Source of the DNA: Pirellulaceae bacterium
GTDB taxonomy: Bacteria; Planctomycetota; Planctomycetia; Pirellulales; Pirellulaceae
Length of the DNA: 20,179 nt
Reading direction: 5' to 3'
Assembly (NCBI GenBank): GCA_013002105.1
Contig: JABDKS010000906.1
Span: 1-20,179, forward strand
A model generated the notes under the pieces. That model did no database searches, was not told the origin of the DNA, and saw only the letters and a list, made by a program, of their open reading frames with translations. Position 1 is the stretch's first letter; each line of letters begins with the position of its first letter. Shown one piece after another: positions 8,110-15,966 of the stretch. A program made the position numbers and the translations under genes.

Positions 8110-9537
8110 CTACTTCGACTTGTCATCGGGCTTGTCGGCATCGTCCTTCTCCGCACCGCGTTTCTTCTTGCCGGCTTCCTTCTTGACCTCTTTTTTCTCG
8201 TCAGCCGAATCCTTCTTGTCTTTCTTTGCTTTGTCATCAGCCGCGTCCTTTTCTTCTCCCACGTCCGCTTTCTTTTCGGGCTCTTCGCCGATTTGCACTT
8301 CACAGCCGATCGTCGGCAAAAATGGCGGATGATCTTTTCGCTGGGGGAATGTCACCACACCATCAAATTTCGTCCCGGCAAAGGGTACAGAAGAAACGGA
8401 TTTGATCGTGCCAGTAAGTTTTGTATCGGGAAATGCGAGAACGGTCACCTTTACTTTTTCGCCTACCTTAGCTGCCTGCAGATCCTTCTCTGGAATGTCC
8501 GTTCGGATTTGCAACTTGCTCGGATTCACAACCGTTGCAATGACCTGCGTCGCGGTCACTTTGGTTCCCACTTCGATCGTGCTCGGTTTGTCCGACAGTT
8601 TTCCTCGCGTCAGCTTGCCGTGAAAAACGATCCCATCAATCGGCGATTGCAGCACAATCTTCTTTCGTTCTCCGCGTAGTTCAGCGAGCTTTTTTTCTTG
8701 TTCTTTGAATTTGTCGCGTTCTTTCGCTAACTCGATGTCTCGCTTCTTTCGCGCCGACTCCAACTCGCTGATCGCTTTTTCGTAAGTGAGCTCGGCACGT
8801 GCGAGCGTATCTTTCTGCTGCAATGCCGTTCGCGGGATCGACTGTTTAATGGTTCTATCCGCCGTGATCTTCGATCCCTCGAGTCGATGTTCTGCGAACT
8901 CAACGCTTTGCTTGGCACGTTTTAAAACGATCTCCTCGGATTCTTCGGTCAAGTCATCTTCTTTGTACATTTGCTCCAATTGCTTCAACTCTTCCACGGC
9001 GTTGTCGTAAGAGGACTGCGCGGATTTCAAGCTGAACTTTGCCGCCAAAATTTGTCGCTCGCGATCGACCTGGACGAAGTTATCAAAATCTTGTTGTGCT
9101 TTTTTGCGCGACCGCTCGGCACCAGCTTTATCCAGCGCCTGTGTTTTCAGAAACTGCTTGTAGTCGAACTCCGCAGCATCAAGTGCGACCTGTGCCAACT
9201 TGAACTCTGTTTCCGCGTCCTTGATCTGCTTGTCGATTTCTTCGGTTTCCAACCAAACCACGTTCTGACCTTTGGTCACTTCTGCACCATGCGGCAAAAT
9301 TCGTTTGATCTTCAATGTGCCCAGATGCTCGGTATCCATTTTCAACTCGGCCGCTTGGACGCCCTCCAACACGCCGGTCAGTTTCGTGACTTTGGACTTT
9401 TCATCACTGGCCGATTCGGGCTCCTCAGCAGCAGGCAAAATCGGCATCCCGCAGCAACTCAAAAGTAAACACATTATCAATGCTGGGCGGAAAACTGACA
9501 CGGGAGTCAATGAGGGCAAACTGGGTGTGGACGTCAT
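8110..9537 (-). CDS. HlyD/RND-type periplasmic adaptor (membrane fusion) protein
   Basis: 475 residues from the ATG at 9537. An ATG at 9615 would add 26 residues ahead of the signal peptide. The export signal lies around residues 15-38 and contains L-L-L-S-C-C, a possible but imperfect lipobox. Residues about 52-98 form the first half of a lipoyl-like barrel-sandwich domain. About 100-292 is a long charged helical stretch expected to be a coiled-coil hairpin. I-V-L-Q-S-P-I-D-G-I-V near 294-305 is the second lipoyl half, followed by a beta-barrel to about 415. The last 55 residues are an extreme Lys/Asp/Glu/Ala tail not usual for the family. Such adaptors join an inner-membrane pump to an outer-membrane channel, but no ABC, RND or TolC gene is present here. 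The next gene on the strand is the prenyltransferase-repeat protein. Confidence 0.83.
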   Translation of the reverse strand: MTSTPSLPSLTPVSVFRPALIMCLLLSCCGMPILPAAEEPESASDEKSKVTKLTGVLEGVQAAELKMDTEHLGTLKIKRILPHGAEVTKGQNVVWLETEEIDKQIKDAETEFKLAQVALDAAEFDYKQFLKTQALDKAGAERSRKKAQQDFDNFVQVDRERQILAAKFSLKSAQSSYDNAVEELKQLEQMYKEDDLTEESEEIVLKRAKQSVEFAEHRLEGSKITADRTIKQSIPRTALQQKDTLARAELTYEKAISELESARKKRDIELAKERDKFKEQEKKLAELRGERKKIVLQSPIDGIVFHGKLTRGKLSDKPSTIEVGTKVTATQVIATVVNPSKLQIRTDIPEKDLQAAKVGEKVKVTVLAFPDTKLTGTIKSVSSVPFAGTKFDGVVTFPQRKDHPPFLPTIGCEVQIGEEPEKKADVGEEKDAADDKAKKDKKDSADEKKEVKKEAGKKKRGAEKDDADKPDDKSK

Positions 9538-9746
9538 AAGGAGCTCAATCTGGATGAAATGGTTGACCGTCACGAAAACATCAGCGGCGTTATCAAAACG
9601 CTGCTCATCGACCATAATGTCTCACTCGCGACGGCAAGTCCAGTTTCTTGTCGTGACCACTCGTTCAAATCGAGATTCTCTCTATATTCTCGGTCGATCG
9701 GCACATCGCACCCCACCGATCTCCCCTTCAGCCCAAACGTCCATCA

Positions 9747-10523
9747 ATGTCCCACCAACTAAAGCCTTCTGTTTGTATCGACGCTGTGCTGGGTGATTTG
9801 AACCCCACCGACGCGGTGCAAATCGTTGCCGACGCCGGTATCGATGCGTTTGAATTCTGGCAGTGGTGGGACAAGGATCTGGATCAGATTGCCGCGATCC
9901 GCGACAAACACTCGATGCAGATTTCTGCTTGCTGCACCAAATTCATCAGCCTGGTCGATCCCGCAATGCGTGCGGAGTACCTGACCGGACTGGAGGAATC
10001 GATCGCCGCGGCCCAACAACTAAAGTGCAAAACGCTGATCTCCCAGGTCGGCGACTTTCGACCCGGTGTCTCCCGTGACGAACAACATCAATCGTTGGTC
10101 GACGGATTACGACAAGCCGCCCCGATGCTCCAATCCGGCGGCGTGACATTGGTCATCGAACCATTGAACGAACTGATCGACCACGCCGGTTATTACCTCG
10201 TTCGCAGCGACGAGGCATTTGAGATCATCGATAAAGTTGGCAGTCCCGCCGTGAAAGTGGTCTTTGACATCTATCACCAGCAGATCAGCGAGGGCCAACT
10301 GATTGCGAACATCACAGCCAACATCGACAAGATCGGTCACTTTCACGCAGCCGGTAATCCCGGCCGCAACGAATTGACCCGCGGCGAATTACACTACCCA
10401 TCGATTTTCCAAGCGATCCAGCAGACAAACTACGACGGCTATGTCGGTCTGGAATATTGGCCAGTCGACGATGCCCTGGCCGGTCTACGAGAAGTCGCCA
10501 GTTGGTTTCCAAGTGTCGTTTAA
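9747..10523 (+). CDS. Hydroxypyruvate isomerase-like TIM-barrel sugar isomerase/epimerase
   Basis: 258 residues, the usual size for the Hyi branch of the xylose-isomerase-like TIM barrels. Metal and catalytic positions are readable: Glu138 in V-I-E-P-L-N-E, Asp174 in V-F-D-I-Y-H, His200 in H-F-H-A-A-G-N-P-G-R-N-E, and Glu236 in V-G-L-E-Y-W-P. The H-A-A-G-N-P-G-R-N-E and G-E-L-H-Y-P blocks are typical of hydroxypyruvate isomerase and its close relatives. It has no signal peptide and should be cytoplasmic. The exact substrate (hydroxypyruvate or a related keto-sugar) is not certain. It is the first gene of a probable operon with the sulfatase (93 bp downstream) and an MFS transporter. A weak hairpin, tcgggt/acccga at 10569-10588, lies in the following spacer. 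Confidence 0.85.
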   Translation: MSHQLKPSVCIDAVLGDLNPTDAVQIVADAGIDAFEFWQWWDKDLDQIAAIRDKHSMQISACCTKFISLVDPAMRAEYLTGLEESIAAAQQLKCKTLISQVGDFRPGVSRDEQHQSLVDGLRQAAPMLQSGGVTLVIEPLNELIDHAGYYLVRSDEAFEIIDKVGSPAVKVVFDIYHQQISEGQLIANITANIDKIGHFHAAGNPGRNELTRGELHYPSIFQAIQQTNYDGYVGLEYWPVDDALAGLREVASWFPSVV

Positions 10524-10616
10524 TTCCTACCACAATACGGCCATTGCGTCGGACGTGTCATTCCTCGCTCGGGTCGTGCGAAACCCGATTGGCAATCACG
10601 ACTCACGTTTTGAATC

Positions 10617-12062
10617 ATGAACTACTGCCTGTCTTTGTCTTCACGTCCAACCATCTGCCGTGTCTCACGCAGTGCGCTACTGTTGTGCGTGGCGGCGATG
10701 TTGCACACTTGGATCACGACCCCAATCGCAACCGCCGCCGATCCGCCAAACATCATCTATGTGTTGGCCGACGATTTGGGCTACGGCGACTTGTCCTGTT
10801 ACGGCCAGTCCACTCTACAAACGCCCAACATCGACCAGATGGCAATCGAAGGGATGCGTTTTATTCAGCACTATGCCGGCAGCACCGTTTGTGCGCCGTC
10901 ACGCTGCGTGTTGTTGACCGGCAAACACATCGGGCACGCGTCCGTCCGTGGCAATCAAGGAGGTTTGATTCTGGACGAAGAAATCACGTTGGCCGAAATG
11001 CTGCGCGATCGCGGTTACGCCACCGGTTGCGTTGGGAAATGGGGTGTCGGTAGCCCGCCGCCGTTGGACGATCCCCATCGCAACGGCTTTGATCACTTTT
11101 ACGGGTATGTGAACATGTTTCATGCCCACAACTTTTATCCCGAATTCATCGTCCACAATGGACAAAAAGTCGCGTTACGAAATGTGCTCGCGCCGAAATG
11201 GAAGAGCGAACCACCGCGCCCCGGTCGCGAAGGCCGTGGGGTTGCCCAGACAAAAATTGACTACGTTCCCGATCTGGTGACCGCCGAAGCGCTCCGCTTT
11301 GTCGAGTCGAATCAATCAAAGCCGTTCTTTTTGTATTACGCATTGAATGTTCCACATGCCAATAACGAAGCGACCGGCGAACCCGGCACAGCGGGAATGG
11401 AAGTGCCGACGTTGGGTGATTTTTCCGGCAAGGATTGGCCCGAGCCCGAGAAAGGTTTCGCATCCATGATTCACAACATCGACCGCGACCTGGGCAAACT
11501 GTTTGCAAAGCTAAAGTCATTGGGTATCGACGACAACACGGTCGTATTCTTTACCAGCGACAACGGTCCGCACCAGGAAGGCGGCCATCAAATGCCGTTT
11601 TTTGATTCCAACGGGCAACTGCAGGGCATGAAGCGGGATCTTTTCGAAGGCGGCATCCGCGTCCCGCTGATTGTTCGCTGGCCGGGAACGATCCGACCCG
11701 GTGCGACGTCCGGCCACATCTGTGGATTTCAAGACATGATGCCCACCTTGGCCCAGATCAGTGGAGCGGATGCCCCGAAATTGGACGGCATTTCGATCGT
11801 CCCCACATTGACCGGTAACGACGACCAGCAAGAAAAGCACACGCACCTGTATTGGGAGTTTACCGAAAAAGGTGGTAAACAAGCGGTCTTGAAAGACCAC
11901 TGGAAAGCCGTACGTTTGGACTGGAATAAGAGCCCCGACGGCCCGATTCAGCTGTTTGATCTCGCCAACGACTTGGCCGAAAGCAACGATGTGGCCGCCC
12001 AGCATCCCGATGTCGTCGCTACGATGGTCCAAATCATGCGACGCGAGCACACACAAAACTAG
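10617..12062 (+). CDS. Exported type I (formylglycine) sulfatase
   Basis: 481 residues. Residues 1-41 form a long signal peptide: a basic n-region, then S-A-L-L-L-C-V-A-A-M-L, with cleavage near A-T-A-A. The alkaline-phosphatase-like fold is marked by N-I-I-Y-V-L-A-D-D-L-G-Y-G-D with metal ligands D52 and D53, the sulfatase signature C92-A-P-S-R96 whose cysteine is converted to formylglycine, and D315-N-G-P-H supplying further metal ligands. The C-terminal subdomain (H-L-Y-W-E-F, then a block ending in L-F-D-L-A-N-D) is as in arylsulfatase A-type enzymes. It hydrolyses a sulfate ester, probably in the periplasm. The substrate is unknown, and planctomycetes carry many such genes for marine sulfated polysaccharides. 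The formylglycine-generating enzyme is not in the window. An in-frame ATG at 10698 would also leave a short signal. Confidence 0.92.
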   Translation: MNYCLSLSSRPTICRVSRSALLLCVAAMLHTWITTPIATAADPPNIIYVLADDLGYGDLSCYGQSTLQTPNIDQMAIEGMRFIQHYAGSTVCAPSRCVLLTGKHIGHASVRGNQGGLILDEEITLAEMLRDRGYATGCVGKWGVGSPPPLDDPHRNGFDHFYGYVNMFHAHNFYPEFIVHNGQKVALRNVLAPKWKSEPPRPGREGRGVAQTKIDYVPDLVTAEALRFVESNQSKPFFLYYALNVPHANNEATGEPGTAGMEVPTLGDFSGKDWPEPEKGFASMIHNIDRDLGKLFAKLKSLGIDDNTVVFFTSDNGPHQEGGHQMPFFDSNGQLQGMKRDLFEGGIRVPLIVRWPGTIRPGATSGHICGFQDMMPTLAQISGADAPKLDGISIVPTLTGNDDQQEKHTHLYWEFTEKGGKQAVLKDHWKAVRLDWNKSPDGPIQLFDLANDLAESNDVAAQHPDVVATMVQIMRREHTQN

Positions 12063-12108
12063 GCCTCCTGTTTGGTCGATTTACAACGAGCCCAACGGCT
12101 GAGGTTGA

Positions 12109-13467
12109 ATGTCTGATTCCAATCCCTATGACGCACCCGATGACGTCGGCGACGGCAACGGCCAGTCGTCCGATCCGTTGGCCGGTGGTCGCAAGGCGGC
12201 AATCACCTTTATCCTGCTAACGCTGTTCATCGACATTCTGGGAATTGGGATCATCATTCCCGTGCTGCCGGAACTGGTCAAAGAACTGATCAACGGTGAT
12301 GACTCGGCTGCAAGTTTCTACGTCGGTGTGATCGCCGCACTGTACGCATTCATGCAATTTATTTTCGCGCCGGTCGTTGGCGCGCTCTCGGATCGTTTTG
12401 GACGCCGACCCATCATTCTGGGATCGCTATTCGGGCTTGGAATCGATTTTCTGATCCAAGGTTGGGCCAATCACATCGCCTGGCTGTTTCTTGGACGAAT
12501 GATGGCCGGCGTGATGGGCGCTAGTTTTACCACCGCCAATGCCTACATCGCCGACGTCTCCAACGACGACAATCGCGCGCGAAACTTTGGATTCGTCGGC
12601 ATGATGTTTGGACTTGGATTTACGATCGGACCGGGGTTGGGTGGATTGCTGGGTGAATTCAGCCCGCGACTACCGTTTTTCGTCGCGGCCGGATTGGCCT
12701 TGGTCAATTGGCTGTACGGATACTTCATCTTGCCCGAATCGCTACCGGCCCACAAACGCAGTAAGTTCACCCTGGCCCACGCCAACCCGTTCGGAACCAT
12801 CAAACAACTGCGTGCCTACCCATTTGTTGCCGGCATCGCCATCGTCTTTGTTTTCAAGGCGCTCGCGCAGCGGGGACTCGAAAACGTGTGGGTCCTGTCG
12901 ACCAGCTATCGCTTCGAGTGGGATCCGTGGACCAATGGCAAGGCGCTTTGTCTGGTCGGAATCATGGCGATCGTCGTGCAAGGTGGATTGGTGCGACCAA
13001 CCGTGAAACGACTCGGCGAACGCAAGGCGATCATTATCTCGACGATTATCTCCGCCATTGCATTTTTGATGTATGGCTTGGCCACCGAAGGCTGGATGAT
13101 GTACTGCATCATCATCTTTGGATCCCTTGGCGGGATCGCCGGCCCCGCGATCCAAAGCCTCGTCACCTCCACCGTCGACGAGACCGAGCAGGGCAAGATT
13201 CAAGGATCGCTGACGTCACTGATCAGCCTGACCAACATCGTCGCGCCGCTGTTTTTTACCGCCGGATTGTTCAAATTTTTCACCAGCGATCTTGCGCCCG
13301 TGAAGATTCCCGGTGCACCGTTTCTGGTTGGATCCTTTCTGCTCTTCGTCGCGTTGATCATTGCCCTGCAAGTCTTCGCAAAGTTCCCCGCCAAGGCCAA
13401 ACCAGCGCCAGGCGAACAGGTGCCAGACGAATCGGCGCCAGATGAACCGACGCCGGCGATCGAGTAA
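12109..13467 (+). CDS. TetA-type MFS transporter
   Basis: 452 residues with about 12 hydrophobic segments between residues 27 and 425. The cytoplasmic loop between helices 2 and 3 carries MFS motif A, G91-A-L-S-D-R-F-G-R-R-P101, and the T-L-F-I-D-I-L-G-I-G-I-I-I-P-V-L-P stretch of helix 1 is typical of the TCR/Tet drug:H+ antiporter branch. The N-terminus has N-P-Y-D-A-P, a pattern common at the start of planctomycete membrane proteins. The last 25 residues are a Pro/Glu/Asp-rich soluble tail. A GAGG lies 4 nt before the ATG. It begins 46 bp after the sulfatase gene and is probably co-transcribed, so its cargo may be a sugar-derived product rather than a drug; that is inference from context only. 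Confidence 0.9.
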   Translation: MSDSNPYDAPDDVGDGNGQSSDPLAGGRKAAITFILLTLFIDILGIGIIIPVLPELVKELINGDDSAASFYVGVIAALYAFMQFIFAPVVGALSDRFGRRPIILGSLFGLGIDFLIQGWANHIAWLFLGRMMAGVMGASFTTANAYIADVSNDDNRARNFGFVGMMFGLGFTIGPGLGGLLGEFSPRLPFFVAAGLALVNWLYGYFILPESLPAHKRSKFTLAHANPFGTIKQLRAYPFVAGIAIVFVFKALAQRGLENVWVLSTSYRFEWDPWTNGKALCLVGIMAIVVQGGLVRPTVKRLGERKAIIISTIISAIAFLMYGLATEGWMMYCIIIFGSLGGIAGPAIQSLVTSTVDETEQGKIQGSLTSLISLTNIVAPLFFTAGLFKFFTSDLAPVKIPGAPFLVGSFLLFVALIIALQVFAKFPAKAKPAPGEQVPDESAPDEPTPAIE

Positions 13468-13479
13468 GACGGGTCATCC

Positions 13480-13530
13480 AGCCGCAGGCCAGTAGCCGCA
13501 GGCCAGCCGTAAGCAAGGACCTGTCCTGGC
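13480..13530. repeat. Intergenic direct repeat plus CCAGGAC-type palindrome
   Basis: agccgcaggccag occurs twice, at 13480-13492 and 13494-13506, separated by one base. It is followed at 13514-13530 by caaggacctgtcctggc, an imperfect palindrome with the same core as the pair at 6713-6763. It lies just after the MFS stop codon at a convergent junction and may end transcripts. Confidence 0.55.
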
Positions 13531-13692
13531 AAAGTAGTCGTTAACGGTCAACCGGGCCCCGTGTCTGAAAGCGTTATCGAAGCTCGGCTCAACCAGCCAG
13601 TTTCGATTTCAGTGCCTAGACTGTGAAATGATTCGAGAGCTGAGAGCCAATGCGGTTCCAACCATAAAATGGCGAACCGTTCGATAATCGCT

Positions 13693-15297
13693 CTAGTTTT
13701 CGACCCGGATGATTCGGCGACCGACGTTGGTCTTCCCCGCCGCATCGATCTCGCGAATATCGATCGTGTGCGTGCCTGCGGCCAACTTTGTCGGCATCAT
13801 CGCTCGCCAAATGTGCGGCGTGACATGGGCTCCTGGCAAATCGGTCCAGCTACGATCCTGCAGCAATTCTTCGCGTCCCTTTTCCGCCACAAAGGCCGGA
13901 TCGGTCATCGAGATTCGTTCCATCGGGCGCCACGATCCCTGCCGATCGACACGCATCGAAACGCTTGATCGATCTGAACCATTAAAGACATTGGCCAGGA
14001 TCACGGTGGTGGCCAACGCGGTTTTTTGAACGACTTCGGGCGCGTAGATGTTCATCTGGTACTCAGCCGGCCGACTGGCTGCCCGCAGTTCCAATGAATA
14101 CCTGTCGCCATCAAATTCCATGATGGTGTAGCCGTTAGGACCTCCGTCACTCATGGTCGCATGTGGAATGCCGCGTTCATCCTTTTGACCGCGCCACCAA
14201 CTACCACAAACGGTAACGTTGACGATGTGATGATGTTTTTCTTTTCCCATCCAACCATCTTCGCGGCCAATGAAACGATGTTCCATGTAATGGGTGTGGG
14301 CTGACAACGATACCGTGGCAGGCCGCTTTTCGATCAGTCGATAGAGCTCTTGGCGATCGCCCACATTACTCAGCGGAATGTGCATGAATAACACGACGAG
14401 TTGATCCGTTGGAATCAGCGCCAAGTCATTTTTAATGAACTCCATCTGACGTTTGCCGATCCCACCGTGGTAGTGACCTTTGTTGGCATCATCGCGATGC
14501 CAATGAACATCATCCAAGACCAAAAAGTGAGCCGGTCCGTGGTCAAACGAATAATACGTTGGCCCATAGATGCGCTCGAAAGTCTCATCACTCTTATCAT
14601 CTGTCTTGGCTTCCAGATTCAAATCGTGGTTGCCGATCACGTTGTACCAGGGAATGCCGATCAGCGCGATCGCTCGATTGAGCGGTTCCATCATCGCGAG
14701 GTCATCAAAAACAATGTCACCCAGTGTGACCCCGAACGCTGCGTCGTGCGCTTCGGCGGTGATGATTTGTTCGATCACATCGTGTTGGATGTATTCGACT
14801 TCGGCGATGTCACGTGGCTGTGGATCGCCAAACATGATCGCCTTGAACTTCTCCGGCTCCGGTCGTCGACGCAGCGGAAAGTCGATCGATGGGGGCAGTG
14901 GACCGGTCGGATCGACGCCGGCAAATTTCCAATCCTGCGGCGACCCCTCCGGTTTGTGGATATAGAAGAACTGCGGCAGGTTTTGGTCGTTCAACGGCGT
15001 GACCCAGTCGCGAGGTTTCAAAACAAAAACAATCTCGTCCTGGTCCACTTCGATCTCGTAGCGACCCTCGGCATTGGTCAGCACGATCTCCGCGCCGTTG
15101 CTAACACGAATCCCCGAGATGCCCTGCTCGCCATCGTCGCGTTTGCGATTGTTATTGACGTCCTCAAAAACGACGCCGGTCGCCGTCTGAAATGCCTCGT
15201 CACCACGAGCGTGGTCGGGACTGTCATGACCGTTGGCGCACCGTACGCAGAATGCAAAAACAATCGCCAAAAAACAATGCGTGCGGATGCCAATCAT
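13693..15297 (-). CDS. Exported calcineurin-like metallophosphoesterase with N- and C-terminal accessory domains
   Basis: 534 residues from the ATG at 15297, which begins a signal peptide (MIGIRTHCFLAIVFAFCVRC). Residues about 38-95 resemble an SdrD-B/metallophosphoesterase N-terminal beta-sandwich with a Ca-loop-like D-V-N-N-N-R-K-R-D-D-G-E and T-N-A-E-G-R-Y-E-I. The catalytic domain follows: D158 in F-G-D-P-Q, L-G-D-I-V, N223-H-D225 in G-N-H-D, F-M-H-I-P, and H334-T-H336 in A-H-T-H, where Ala replaces the usual Gly. The C-terminal part from about residue 385 looks like the metallophosphoesterase C-terminal domain (G-P-N-G-Y, V-F-N-G-S, T-H-T-I-D-I-R). It probably cleaves phosphoesters in the periplasm; the substrate is unknown. 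The frame stays open for 54 codons upstream into a tandem repeat, giving an alternative ATG at 15459 that is unlikely to be used. Confidence 0.88.
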   Translation of the reverse strand: MIGIRTHCFLAIVFAFCVRCANGHDSPDHARGDEAFQTATGVVFEDVNNNRKRDDGEQGISGIRVSNGAEIVLTNAEGRYEIEVDQDEIVFVLKPRDWVTPLNDQNLPQFFYIHKPEGSPQDWKFAGVDPTGPLPPSIDFPLRRRPEPEKFKAIMFGDPQPRDIAEVEYIQHDVIEQIITAEAHDAAFGVTLGDIVFDDLAMMEPLNRAIALIGIPWYNVIGNHDLNLEAKTDDKSDETFERIYGPTYYSFDHGPAHFLVLDDVHWHRDDANKGHYHGGIGKRQMEFIKNDLALIPTDQLVVLFMHIPLSNVGDRQELYRLIEKRPATVSLSAHTHYMEHRFIGREDGWMGKEKHHHIVNVTVCGSWWRGQKDERGIPHATMSDGGPNGYTIMEFDGDRYSLELRAASRPAEYQMNIYAPEVVQKTALATTVILANVFNGSDRSSVSMRVDRQGSWRPMERISMTDPAFVAEKGREELLQDRSWTDLPGAHVTPHIWRAMMPTKLAAGTHTIDIREIDAAGKTNVGRRIIRVEN

Positions 15298-15390
15298 GTG
15301 GATACACTCGGAGTACAAAAAACAGGAAGAGTTGGCATTGTAATTAGAACCCCAAGTGGTCGCTCGCTGAGCATGACCACTACCGATTGC

Positions 15391-15917
15391 GTGTGCGATT
15401 ACAGGACCGATTACGCCGAAGTCACGACGCACCCTGGCCGACCGATAGCTACGATTCACATCGATACGAGTGGATCGTTGCTCGGTCGGGCTACGATCAA
15501 AGTAGCCTTCACGCTCCGTCGTGAAGCAGCCCGACTGTGTGGAGTGCCTCCGTGATCGTTCGGATCGAAGGAATGATCGACCAACAACACCAAGGTCGGT
15601 CGATTCGACTGCGCGTTGCAGCCGAAACTTGTGGACACTGCAGGAACGAATAGGCCGATGCCACGGCGCACCACAGCCGACCGGAAGCTACGATTCACAT
15701 CGATACGAATGGGTCGTTGCTCGGTCGGGCTACGTCACGCGGAGCGTGACGGCTACGATTAAAGTAGCCCGACTGTGTGGAGTGCCTGCGTGATTGTTCG
15801 GAGCGAATGAACGATTGACCAGCAACGTCAAGGTCGGTCGATCTGACTGCGTGTTGCAGCCGACATTTGCGGGCACTATAGGATTGAATAGGCCGATGCC
15901 ACGGTCGATCGTGGGCG
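15391..15917. repeat. Tandem repeat of about 239 bp, two full copies and a partial third
   Basis: Unit 1 is about 15391-15630, unit 2 about 15631-15868, and a partial unit 3 about 15869-15917. Shared blocks include acgattcacatcgatacga (15451 and 15690), gtgtggagtgcct, taggccgatgccacgg (15651 and 15889) and tgcagccga. The copies differ by scattered substitutions, so the duplication is not recent. Each of the two full units contains a ggctac-N7-gtagcc hairpin (15489-15507; 15751-15769) and a tcacg/cgtga hairpin (15507-15526; 15733-15751), in opposite order. The minus-strand frames in this region share the peptide M-N-R-S-x-R-S-A and are repeat-derived. No convincing gene lies in 15298-15966. 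Confidence 0.85.
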
Positions 15918-15966
15918 AAAGGTTGCTCGATCCGTTTCCCACGACGTCCATCACCACCCAACTCCA

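Noticed and set aside
14401..15555. 384-codon plus-strand frame
   Set aside because: Antisense to the phosphoesterase and running into the tandem repeat; no domain or signal recognised.
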